The position numbers and the translations under genes were made by a program. Below are positions 50,280 to 61,271 of a stretch of DNA of 64,000 bases, piece after piece. The notes beneath the pieces were generated by a model. That model ran no database searches and was not told the origin of the DNA. It saw only the letters and a program-made list of their open reading frames with translations. The stretch comes from Neckera pumila (taxonomy: Eukaryota > Streptophyta > Bryopsida > Hypnales > Neckeraceae): positions 22,384,501-22,448,500 of the forward strand of contig OZ018417.1 in NCBI GenBank assembly GCA_963969595.1. The letters are read 5' to 3'. Within the stretch, counting starts at the first letter, position 1; each line of letters starts with the position of its first letter.

Positions 50280-51290
50280 CCTCTTGTACTTTAAATTAGG
50301 CCCAAGCAACCATGTACTTTAAAAAATGACAAACATTTCAAGAATCATAAAACAATGCATGTGGGCTGCTTTAACTTCATTGATTTATTAAATTAATCAT
50401 CCATTTTTAAAAAAATTTCAAAGTAATCTTAGAAAACAACGTACAAGTTGCAAAAATTCTAGGTATTATTTTCAAGTCCATGGCAACATTCAATTCACCA
50501 CCCATTTTCTTTAATTTTCGTCAAAATAAAAAAAAAACTACAAAACTGCCCTGTATTTTAGAGAATGACAAATGCATGAGTCACAAAAGAAGTGCACGTG
50601 GGTTTTAAAAAGAAAATGTACAAGTTGGAAATACTCTAAGCATTATTTTCAAATCCATAACCGCATTCAATTCACCACCCATTTTTTTTTATTTTGCGTT
50701 GAAATCAAAAATGAAATTTAGGTGCCCTGTATTTTAGAGAATGATAAATGTATGAGTCACTAAAAAAGTGCACGTGGGTTTTAAACAAAAATGTACAAGT
50801 TGAAAACACTCTAGGCATTATTTTCAAATCCATGGCCGCATTCAATTCACCACCTATTTTTTTTAATTTGCGTTGAAACCCAAATCAAATTACAGCTGCC
50901 TTATATTTTAGAGAATGACAAATGCATGAGTTACAAAAGAACTGCACATGGGTTTTAAAAAAAAACCCGTACAAGTTGGAAATACTCTAGGCATCATTTT
51001 CAAAACCATCTCCGCATTCAATTCACCGCTCATTTTTTTTAATTTTTTGTTGAAATCCAAAAAGAATTTAAACTGCCCTGTATTTTAGAGAACAACAAAT
51101 ACATGAGTCACAAAAGAAGTGCACATGCATTTCTTTAAAACATTGTACAAGTTGAAAATAGTCTAGGCATTATTTTCAAATCCATAACCACATTCAATTC
51201 ACCATCTATTTTTTTAATTTCGCGTTGAAACCCAAAAAATAATGGACTTGCCCTGTATTTTAGAGAAATGACAAATGCGTGAGTCAGAAA
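50280..51290 (+). repeat. ~175-bp satellite, forward-oriented units
   Basis: The anchor GCCCTGTATTTTAGAGAATG recurs at 50548, 50724, 50898, 51075 and 51250, spacings 174-177. A diverged first unit lies from about 50280. Each unit also holds CATTCAATTCACCACCCATT and an AAGTGCACGTGGGTTT block. Confidence 0.85.
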
Positions 51291-51379
51291 ATAAAAAAAA
51301 CATAGAATCTGGAAATCCCCAACGGCATTTTATTTTGAACTTCTATAGTTTCTACAACTTACACATCCACGTGCAATTG

Positions 51380-53390
51380 TTATTTTTATGACTCTTGAAT
51401 TTATCTTTCATTAAAATATAGAGCAGGGCCCATTTTTGTAAGATTTCATTGCAAATTAAAAAAAAAGGGTGATCAGTTCAATGCAGCCATGGTTTGAACA
51501 TAAAGCGGAGAGTATTTCGAACTTGTCCTTTTTTTTAAATAGACGCACGTACACTTATACACTCCATGAGATTGAAGCTCCTTAAAGTATAGGACAGGCC
51601 CCATTGTTTTAAGATTGCATTGGATGTTTTGAAAAATGGGTGATGAATTCATTGAATGCAATCATGGATTTAAAGTAATGCAAAGATCGTTTCCAACTTC
51701 TACAATTTTTATTTATTAATAACATACCTATGTGCACTTATTTTATGACTCATGAGAATGGAGTTCTTTAAAAATAAAGGCAACTCCATTTCTAAGAGTA
51801 CTTTGGAAATTAGAAAAAAAAAGGGTGATGAATTGATTGCGGCCAATCATGATTTGAATGAAAGTAATGCGGAGAAAACTTCAAAATTCTACATTTGTCT
51901 TAATACACATATGTGGACTTATTATACAAGTTGTGAGATTAAAATTTCCTAAAATACAAGGCAAATTTATCATTTGAAGATCACATAAGATTTTAAAAAA
52001 AATGGGTGTTGAATTGAATGCGCCCATAGATTTAAAAATATTGCAAAAACTATTTCTGACTTTGACAATAGTTTTAATTCACATACATCCACTTAGTTAA
52101 TTTATGACTCATGAGATTGGAGTTCTTTAAAGTATAAGGCAGGCCCCATTTCTTGAAGATTGCATTAGAAGTTTAATGGGTGATGAATTGAATGCGGACA
52201 TCAATTTGAAAGTATCGCTAAGAGTATTTCATGACTTATATTCTATAAATGGAAAAATTTAGTATTTCATAAATGCTTTTCAAGCATATGACATTGTTCT
52301 CCAAAAAAGGTCCATAACTTTGTTTGCATGTATCCAAAATTCATTAAGTACAAATGACTATTGTCCACATAGGCTTCACCTTTAGTATACTTTGTGAAGA
52401 ATAAAATAATGTTTCAATGAAAATCTAAGTTTCACCCAAATAAGTTGCATTATAGTATTTCATAGTTGTAGATGACTATACTTTTAGGTTTTTGAGAATA
52501 ACCATGATGTAGGTTAGTACTTCACTCAAAATCCAATGATCAACATTTTGCTTGAAGCGCTCATTTACGGAATTTTAATAATTGATCAAACAAATCATGA
52601 TGGTGCATTCTTAAGAAGTACATTATTTATGCATTTGTTTATTTAAATAAGTATTATGCACCCAATTGTAATTAATAACAATTTATTTTGAGGAACATTC
52701 AGCAAGTTCAAAGCATTTTTAATTAAAACATAGAATTCATGATTACTTTCAAATCTTTGCTAATTTATTGTGTCAAATACTAAGAAAATTAGCAAAGACA
52801 ATTTCTTGTGTCCAATAGAAATTAAAAAAAATGAGTGACAAATTGAATGCGGCCATGGATTTAAAAATAATGTCTATAGTATTTTCAACTTGTATGTTTT
52901 TTTATTAAAACCCATGTGCACTTCTTTTGTGACTCATGCATTTGTCATTCTCTAAAATATAAGGCATCTGTAATTCATTTTGGGTTTCAACGCAAATTAA
53001 AAAAATAGGTGGTAAATTGAATGCGGCCATGGATTTGAAAGTAATGCCTAGAGTATTCTAACTTGTATACTTTTTTAAATACACGCACGTACACTTATCA
53101 TATGACTGTCTCCTTAGAATGAATTTCCTTAAAATACAGGGTAGGTCCAATTTTTTAAAGATTACACAGGAAATAAATAAAGAAAGGATAATGAGTTGAA
53201 TGCAACCATGGCTTTGAAAGTATGCAAATGGTATTTTCAACTTCTACAATTTTTTTTAACATACTTGCGTGCACTTATTTTATAATTCATGGGATTAGAA
53301 TTCTTTAAACTATTGGGCAGGTCTATTTCTTTAATATTACTTTGGAAGTTTACTTAAAAGAAAATGGAATACTGCCAAGGATTTGAAAGT
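51380..53390 (-). repeat. ~175-bp satellite, reverse-oriented units, interrupted near 52240-52810
   Basis: The same unit appears inverted, for example AATTGAATGCGGCCATGG near 52849 and 53017, with ATGACTCATGAGATTGGAG-type blocks. At least eight partial units are seen. About 52240-52810 does not match and looks like an insertion. The units are more diverged than the forward half. Confidence 0.75.
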
Positions 53391-53794
53391 AATGTGAGGA
53401 GTAATTCTTTTTTTTAGATTTATGATCATTATGATTTCAAAATGATTTTGAATGAAACAAGGGGATATAGTACTTGAACTATTCATTTTATTTGAGGCCC
53501 TTTTATTTCCACATACATTTTTTTGGAGTTGCAAAAAATTTTAATTTTAATTTAATCATACTGGTTCCTTAATAAAAATACAAATATAGTGAACTCACAA
53601 TATATTTGGGCAATGTGTAAATAATTTTTATATACACAATTATACGTTTTAGTATGGAAGGCTTGTTTTATGGATCAAGGTTAGTAAATAATGAAGTTTT
53701 TTTTTTATTAATTAGTAGACAATATGTTTATGAGATTAATGATGCTGTATATATGGCTTTATTTCTAGGGGCCCTAATGCTTTTGTTCTCTTCT

Positions 53795-53940
53795 AGAAAG
53801 ACAAATAGTTATGATGCTTAAGTTCCACTACAGTGATTAAATCCTCTTGTTAGAAGAATAAATAATTATGATGCTTAAGTTCTACTAAAATGATTAAATC
53901 CTCTTGTTAGAAGAATAAATAATTATGATGCTTTGAGCTA
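53795..53940. repeat. Tandem repeat, 62-bp period
   Basis: TAGTTATGATGCTTAAGTTC, then CACTACAGTGATTAAATCC and TCTTGTTAGAAGAATAAATA are repeated about two and a half times. Confidence 0.8.
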
Positions 53941-54919
53941 TAATGGTTATAATTTGCTATCACGCTTTTAAAAGCTAATTGCTTATTGGCAGACAATCAT
54001 GATGTTTTGCTGAACCCTTATAAAGAAAAAATACATTTCTAATTTCATAAAAAAAATCTTCAAAATCCTATAAAGTGATACAAGTCAAGAAAATGTAGAG
54101 CTTGCAAATTTTTTAAACATTCCTTTATGTTTGATGAACATATTCAATGCCAGCTTGTCAAAAAAATGTATAATGACTAATGGACTATAGATTTGGTATT
54201 TTAAGATACAAATTAGTGTGTTCATTGTTTTTTCCCAACCTCTTTTGTCTTGGCAATTTCTTTTTGGATTAGGAATTGTATGACATGCATTTGTTATATA
54301 TTTATTTCATATATAAATTTTTTTGCCCTTATAGAATTTATAAAAGAATTTTGCATGCTTATTTTCTTAGAAAGTATATTACATTTTGAAAAGTATGGAA
54401 ACTACTCAAATAATTTTGTTATCATAGGAAGAAGTTCTGAAAATTATTAGTCCATGCCCTAAATCCTAGACCAAGTTCTTATAACAAAAATTGCAAAGGA
54501 AAAATACACATTTATAGTGAGGTGTATATAGTTGTTGTTTAAACTGAATTTAGGGTTTAGGTGGTGACAATAAGGAAGTGATAATTTGTGATTAAATTCA
54601 AATTTTAGAAAATGAAATTGAAAGACGATAGCCTAAAACCTCAAAATCAACATGACTGCGCAAATCAAGTACTATTCAAAATCTGAATTTCCGTGATACA
54701 CAATGATTTCAATTAAATATACCTGAGTATAAATACCAATTTAAGCAGCTCTTAAAGACCTCTAATTTTCTTAGTTAATCTTCATTTTCTTCATAGTGAG
54801 AGAGAATTGCAAAACTTGTCTTCGTGTAGAGTAAATGATCTCTGAGTTCTGTAAAGGTTGTTGAAGAAGGTGTAAGTAGCCTTAGCCTATCTTCTTGTTG
54901 TATGTGCAAGATATGAGTA
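53941..54919. other. AT-rich spacer, no supported gene
   Basis: No gene or repeat recognised. Confidence 0.4.
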
Positions 54920-55434
54920 ATGGCTGGATTTGAGAGTGATGGTAGTAGCTTCTATTCTAATGTGACTGAAGCGGGCCCAACTCGAGAGACGTGGGTAAGT
55001 ATAAAAGGAAGTTTGAAGCTACATATCTAGCTCCTTCTTCCTCCATTTCTGGAAATCCATCCAACACGGATGAAGAGCCATACACAAGTAGCGAAGGTTC
55101 CTTTTTCTAGGAATCCAATTTAGAGGTTGAAGAATCCAACAATGAAGATGACATTGACGAGGAGAAGGATGCACTAAATTTGGATTTCCTAGTGGAACAA
55201 GACGAATCCGACAATGAAGATGCTATCAATGAGGAGGAGGACCCACATCCTTGGGAGTGCGAAATAAACATGCATTATATCAATCAAGAAGGCGACACCA
55301 ACAATGCGGACAAAGAGGAAGATGAAGAGGAAGACGAGAATGTGGTTGAGCATGGTTTCTTTGATTGGAATTGGAACTCGGAGTCAGATGCCAACTTTGA
55401 CAGCTACAAGCTTAGGTGGATTGATGATTTTTAG
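54920..55434 (+). pseudogene. Broken ORF for a very acidic protein of unknown function
   Basis: An ATG at 54920 opens MAGFESDGSSFYSNVTEAG. A shift of frame near 54990 is needed to continue into KYKRKFEATYLAPSSSISG, after which a TAG near 55109 interrupts SEGSFF*ESNLEVEESNN. The final part from about 55180 is open to TAG at 55434 and is rich in D and E (DKEEDEEEDENVVEHGFFDW), ending YKLRWIDDF. A basic KYKRK patch could be a nuclear signal. I do not recognise the family. A GTAAGT inside the frame-shift region allows a spliced alternative. Acidic N-termini occur in several transposases, but no catalytic domain follows. Confidence 0.4.
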
Positions 55435-55507
55435 AATTGCAGAATGTCTAACAAGTTCAATTTCCATTTTCTAGACACACTACAGTGGCATGAAATTATT
55501 TGGCACC

Positions 55508-55580
55508 TGTTGAGTCAAGTTTCTTAAAACAAATGGAGCAATCCATTGCATCAAAAAAATCTACAATAAAAGACAGCGAA
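55508..55580 (-). mobile_element. Retroposon tail, third copy
   Basis: The minus strand reads GATGCAATGGATTGCTCC then ATTTGTTTTAAG, like the tails at 34594-34756 and 38020-38258. No target duplication was identified. Confidence 0.4.
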
Positions 55581-57696
55581 GCTACAGAGGTGAGTCAAGG
55601 GATTTTTAAAAGAATATTCTGCATTGACTTAAAGAATTTCTGGACTTGAATAAAGAAATTCTATTTATGTGACGTGCCATTAAGAATAGGGAATTCCAAA
55701 ATACAACTTTAGCTATAGCGGCCTTTTAGTGAAGAGTTGTTGATGACTTATAATAGCCGAAGGAATGTTTACATCCTCTAACAATTTTTGCACCACCGAA
55801 AAGGCAAAAGCATTTGAGAATCTAAACACGGAAATTATTGTCACGCCCTTTTTTCCTTTGGTCTCATTCTTCCCGCCACCCATCTCTCTCTCTCATTCAC
55901 ATTCTGTCAAGCCGTTCATTATTTTTTGTATTGTTCTTGGATGCGCCGGAGTTGGTATTTTGTTTCTTGTGTTAGAAGTGTTGCAATTTCATAGAGGTGC
56001 GATCTCATGCATTGCGATTTCTTGGCAAGTTTTGTTGAGATCAGACAAAAGCATAGAACTTTTTAGAATTGCATTCTTATTGTCCAAACTGCAAAGGGTA
56101 CTTGTGGAGCGGTAGATCTTTAGTTTTTGCGCACTCTTCATTTTGTAAGAACGTTCAATTTCACGATCGCTATTGCCATGTAAGATATAGACATTATTCT
56201 CATTTTCCCTGGTTTTTGTGATCATTCATTGCTCTCACCCTGTATTCACCTTTGTTCTTTTCATTGTTACATATTGGCTCACTGTTTATTATAATTTAAT
56301 TGTTGCCATGAACTTCTCTGTCTCATTGCATGTTTTCTGCACTGATGTTATTCAGTACTAAAATTGGTATAATCTCCTATCTGTCAATGGATTACATGGA
56401 GTCTGTACTCTTTGGTAATATTGCCGCATTTTACGGGACATATGTATTTATCATAATGAATCAATTACCTTTGAGTTGAGGATACTTATGCAATTAGGAT
56501 GGACATTGAAATAAATCACAACAAATCAGTTATGATAGATGGAACAAGATATGTGACTATTTTGCCATATATTTGCCATATGGAACAAGATATGTGACTA
56601 TATTTGTTTTATTTATAGCGATCTAATGTATAAATTATCCTTGCTTAGAGGATAGATATACTACAATTCATTTAAATCAATAATGTACATAGTTAGACAC
56701 CATTAGATCTATATTTGGTATCCTTGACTCAAGGATAATTACATGTACGAATCGTTTTATCTCTACGGGTAATCGACAACGGACTAATGACAACAGAGTA
56801 TTAACAACAAGGATAAAGTATATTATATTTTGATATAATTATATTATGGATTATGTCTTACATTATCCTCAACTCGAGGATAATTACGTTACATTTTAAC
56901 TCAACAATACATTCTCGGTATATTCTATTATAATTGGTCATAAATGAGCTAAACAAGGTTGGTACCTAACATGAGTAGCCTCATTATTTGGTTATTTATC
57001 TTTAAAGATGAAATGTGTTTTCTGTTTTATCCTCGTGTTGAGGTTAGTAACATTATGCTGTTATCACTAATAAGGTGAACGTGAATATTTTCATCATGGA
57101 TTGTTTGTTGCTCACTTGCTCTTGCTTAGTTTAAGTGAATTGTGTTGATGTTGTATAATAGTGTAGTAATGACAAAAGTTTGGGATTGCAGAATTCTCTT
57201 TCCACTAATAAGGTATTAGCCTGGATTGTATTGTTGGCCTGAATTTATTCAAATGAGTTTAGTAGTATTATCCTCGACTCAAGGATGATTTCATTAATGT
57301 CCTTGATGTTATAAAAATGGACTCTGTGAGTTTAATATAACACAATCACTTACTTCCTACCTTATTTATCTTAGGGTGTTAATCAAGTACTAGTTAGTCA
57401 TTATGTTCAATTTTCTATTGCACTTGGGGTTGTAGAATTTAATTTTACTCTTTAACAGTATGTTATTATGTTTTTGGTCTGTATGTGAAAATCATTTATC
57501 TAATGTCTGAGGTTTTAAGCCGGATCCGTAGAATAGGATTTGTGTGTGTAAATTATTTTTTGTAATTTACCCTTAGTTCGAGGATACCATTTATATGAAA
57601 TGTCCGCTGGGAACAAATGCCCACTAAGGGAACTAATGAAATGTCCTTGGTATCTTTCATTGGAGATACATCCTACTTTGTAACTAATTTCTGTTC
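55581..57696. repeat. Region with seven dispersed copies of a palindromic motif (56468-57585)
   Basis: ATCCTTGACTCAAGGAT at 56720-56736 is a perfect 8-bp-arm palindrome around one base. Related copies lie at 56468-56483, 56637-56653, 56865-56881, 57029-57044, 57270-57286 and 57570-57585. Two are followed by AATTAC. Between 55760 and 56115 an open frame of about 116 codons has no recognisable domain. Function unknown. Confidence 0.6.
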
Positions 57697-58270
57697 TTAA
57701 TCCCTAAAGTCCCAAGGCATTTTTTAGGATTTTCTACCTCAAAAAACACTGAAAACTGCCATTTCAAATGCATTGATAAAAAAATCGTACAAGATTAATT
57801 TTTTCAAAATCTTACTATAGGATCTTGAACTGAACTTGTATGAGATGATGTAGTATGAGATGATGACTCATAAAAATTGACCGTACAAATTGAAAGATAA
57901 TTGCATTCAAAGTTACAAGTTTTATTTTTTTGGATCTTGCCCAAAAATTTCAGATGGCTTTGACCACCTCTTGTGGAAATTTTTTACATTATAGACTTTA
58001 GTTTTAATTTTTTTCCATGTTCAATATCATGTTAGGCATATTCGCACCAATTTTCAAATCAATCCAAGATATGGAATACATTCAAAAAAATCCTGCAATG
58101 CACTTGTATCCCAAGATTTGACAATACACTATCCAATGTTGCATACATTTTCCCACCACATAGTTCATAAATCCACTAATCCAAATGGTGGATTGAAGGT
58201 AATCATACTTGACAAGCCAAAAAAGATTTACTGAAAAATTCAAAAATCTCTAGTTTCTATGTCAATTTCT
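57697..58270. mobile_element. TTAA-family element end, subfamily A-like, possible terminus of the piggyBac copy
   Basis: TTAA at 57697-57700 is followed by TCCCTAAAGTCCCAAGGC, then AAAACTGCCATTTC, ACCGTACAAATTGAAAGATA, AATCCAAATGGTGGATTG and AAAAAGAGCTCTAAGACATGG, in subfamily A order for about 570 bases. No right terminus follows. The next recognisable feature is the transposase pseudogene, so this may be its downstream end. Confidence 0.55.
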
Positions 58271-59281
58271 AATGCAAAAAGAGCTCTAAGACATGGGGCA
58301 ACTGTTGAATCATGGCTTTTCCACTGCTCCTCGGATGTTCCCTTCTTGTTTCCAACTAGTTCCCTTGTCTCTTGCCGTTCCCAATTGGTTCCTTTGTTCC
58401 CTGAAGACCCCTATCATTCCCCAAGTCTCCTTGCATTCTCCACGTCTTCTTGAGTTCTCCAAGTTGCCATCACCTCTGCAAGGACAACAACTCAATCTAT
58501 CATGTGATGTGATGGTAACATTTTCATGATCTGCGATGATAACATTTTGATGATTTGTGATTCAGATTTAGAATCACATCACATATCCCTCACTCATCCC
58601 ATTTGGCCTATAACTACACTCATAATTTGCTTTCACTAAACTCCTACTCCGTTATTTGTATTCCTAATTTGTAATGTCAAACAGGGCTTTCTTTCCATTT
58701 TTTATGAAGTTTTAGAGTGGCAATATTAGACCTTATAGTGGTGCTCTAAATCCAACATTCATTCACTTTTTGGATAGAATATATCACGTTTGCACATATC
58801 ACGTACTATTTATCCATAGTTCTATTTTCATCCATAATTTCACAATTTCATCTACGTTTGTTTTTCAATTTTAAGTATTCTGGCAAAAAATTCTTGGTTT
58901 GTCTTCATTTTTTAGCCGATTTATTCTTCTCTATTTTGGCACTAAAAAGTCACAAAAAAGCCATATAGAAGTGAAAGTCAATTCCTACTTCTTAATGCCT
59001 TAGTGAGTGATAGGAGAATTATATGGAAGGCTTTCAAAATTCATAGTGTTCCCATTCCATATCCTAAAATTGCACTATTTGAAAATTTTGCAAACAAGTT
59101 GTCACTACCTATAATATATTCTTCCAACCCTAATGACATGAACCATATTGAAATCCTCATTACTAAAATTGAATGCACTAATTTGTGGACATACCTCTAT
59201 ATCTACTTTTTCAAAACTTTTTGGAAGAAATAAATGAAAGAACTTGGAATAGGGAAAAAAACTTACAGTATGAATGGATAA
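58271..59281. other. Sequence between the element end and the transposase pseudogene
   Basis: Includes a pyrimidine-rich stretch at 58310-58470. No gene is supported. If the piggyBac copy is one element, this would be its 3' untranslated part. Confidence 0.4.
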
Positions 59282-60996
59282 TCATTGAAGACGTTCATGG
59301 AAGAGACGAAAGCAACCCTTTTTCCAACACATAAATTTGTTGCCATGAGATGGACAATACGTTGTGGGCCTCGTCACTGGGGCCTCGTCACGGTTGGTTG
59401 TTACAAACAACATATGGCTTTCGAAGAGTTGTGAAAATTGGATAACAAGCTCTTGTATGCCGAGTTGGAACACTACACTATCCTCGCTTTTTCTTCACCC
59501 AATTTACAGTTAGAGCTTTACATAATTGAGTCCAAAATTGTAAATGTGTCATTGGTCGGCAAGGTGGATCACAACTCTTGCATTTGTCAATGTAAATGAT
59601 GTATATGTTTACAATAGTTGTGTCGATGAAAAAAAAGAAAACTCGGTGCCACCATTTGTGGGACTGGATTTGACACGTGTAAGAAGCCCGCAATTGGTCA
59701 GCTACATCTACACCACGCATGTGTGTAGCATACTCTAGATGCACTGGTGAAGTATGAATGTCATCTCGAACAGAACCATTTTGCCTTGGAAACGAAGCCA
59801 CCAGGAATTCACATGGAAATTGAAGAGGCATCACATGCATTGAAATTATAAGGATTGGTTTTTTGTCTTTCCAAACAATGGCACTCATTTGCCGTGACTT
59901 GTGCATGCGCCAATCCAAAGTCCCTTGAGGATTTTGGTTGAATTCTTTATTATTTTTCAATACTTTGGGAAGACCTACTCGATTGCACCATATGGTCCCC
60001 GTTGCATATGTGCCACTCTCCAATAAATCTTTGAATAGGGCTACACTTAAAAAAAAATTATCCGTAGTAATAATGTGCCCTTTTCTTTCATTTGCTCTTG
60101 ACAAACGTAAAACTACGTTGTGTGTCAACCTAGCCTCTCCACGACTTCCACCACGTGTCACATGGACCCCTTCATTGACCATAGGGTCTTTTCTATAATA
60201 AACCTCAAAGTTTGAGACATACCTGAAGTTTGAGTTCACAAAACACCATACCTTCAAGCCCCATTTTTGGGGCTTTTGCGGCATGTATTGCCTTGCCGGG
60301 CAATATGTGCCTTTATAGCAGACCATCATCTCATCAACGGTGACAAATTTGCCCACATTCCATGATTTCATGCAATTTTCACAAATGGCATTGATGAGCC
60401 ACCAGACTTGACCCATTTTATCATATCCCAGCATGGTCTTGTCCGTCTCATAGGTTGATGGATCGGTAACATGTAAGCATCTAGTAAGAAGTTGAAAACG
60501 ATTGCGGGACATGAGACTTGAAATTGTATGGCAATGAAATATAGAGCCCTTTTTATGCCAATAAGTTTTGATATTCGGTTTGTCGCTTCATGCCCATGTA
60601 CAAAACAATGGCTATAAAAGTTTTCAACTCCTCCAAACAAAAAGGTTTCCATTGCGCCCCCCCCCCCTAAGTCTTCCCGTCCGTATCCACCGTGGTGGCA
60701 TAAGGGCTTGTCTCCACCACAATGGCCCGTAAAATAGTGATGGGCCAAGAAAGAGCAAATAAATTTGCAAAAGTAGGGAAGTACCGCCAAAAAATCTTTG
60801 CTCTAGAGGACCCCAAAATTTTTTGGGGCTTGGGGTTGTATATCATAAATCTTTGGGACCAAGTGGAGTCCCGGTAAACATACTTGATGCTATTGACATC
60901 TTCAATATCACCACCATCGTCATTAGAATCCGATGAACTATACTCCAATTCCGATGCACTTCCACTATCGTAATTTATGGTGGTGGTATGATTCAC
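59282..60996 (-). pseudogene. piggyBac (PGBD, DDE_Tnp_1_7) transposase pseudogene
   Basis: The minus strand encodes a PGBD-type transposase in order. An acidic N-terminus from 60996 (SGSASELEYSSSDSNDDGGD). A TAG at 60667-60669, beside an 11-base C run. In the same frame, LEELKTFIAIVLYMGMKRQ. A one-base frameshift near 60575-60582, then NIKTYWHKKGSIFHC and MSRNRFQLLTRCLHVTDP, open to 59478. The catalytic aspartates of the DDD triad are visible: TVDEMMVCYKG (D60, counted from the MSRNRF Met), TTDNFF (D151) and HMRGVDVADQL (D269). WWHRVFFFFIDTTIVN matches the conserved helix after the third D. A separate frame at 59473-59282 holds a Cys/His-rich tail (YCPSHGNKFMCWKKGCF), so another frameshift lies near 59475. 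The copy cannot make a full protein. A copia LTR starts at 60998, so more 5' sequence may be missing. Confidence 0.88.
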
Positions 60997-60997
60997 C

Positions 60998-61271
60998 TGC
61001 GGACATTGATGAGGTTATTGAGATTACAATGTAGTGAATGGAAGAAAGGCTTTACTTAGATGGTAGGAAGATACAAACACCCATGAGTGGGCTGATCTTA
61101 TACTAGAAGCCTTTCATAGTTATCCACAAACCATGTGGGATAACTAAACACTATGGGCTGCCTTTTGACTATGAGCAATACCCAATGAACTCTAAGACTA
61201 ACTAAGTGTCTAATGCTACTCCTAGGGCTGAATGTACATGGTCTACACTAATATGTACATGTTCTTCAACA
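60998..61271 (-). mobile_element. Ty1/copia 3' LTR (274 bp)
   Basis: On the minus strand the LTR begins TGTTGAAGAACATG right after the polypurine tract AAAATGGGAG (61281-61272) and ends ...AATGTCCGCA at 60998, giving the TG...CA termini of LTR elements. The 5' LTR is outside the window, so neither LTR identity nor the 5-bp target duplication can be checked. It lies one base from the first Met of the piggyBac pseudogene. Confidence 0.75.

Noticed and set aside
50280..53390. Regular spaced repeats considered as a CRISPR array
   Set aside because: Units of ~175 bp are repeated along their full length without unique spacers, in a plant nuclear context; this is a satellite.
302..58270. CCCTAAA within the element ends could be read as plant telomere repeat
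   Set aside because: It occurs once per terminus, next to TTAA, and never in tandem, so it is part of the transposon inverted repeat and not interstitial telomeric DNA.
2039..58270. The TTAA family as Tourist/Harbinger MITEs with TTA or TAA duplications
   Set aside because: The CTAA/CTAA copy at 43793-44737 and the frame-continuous insertion at 302-860 both require a 4-bp duplication.
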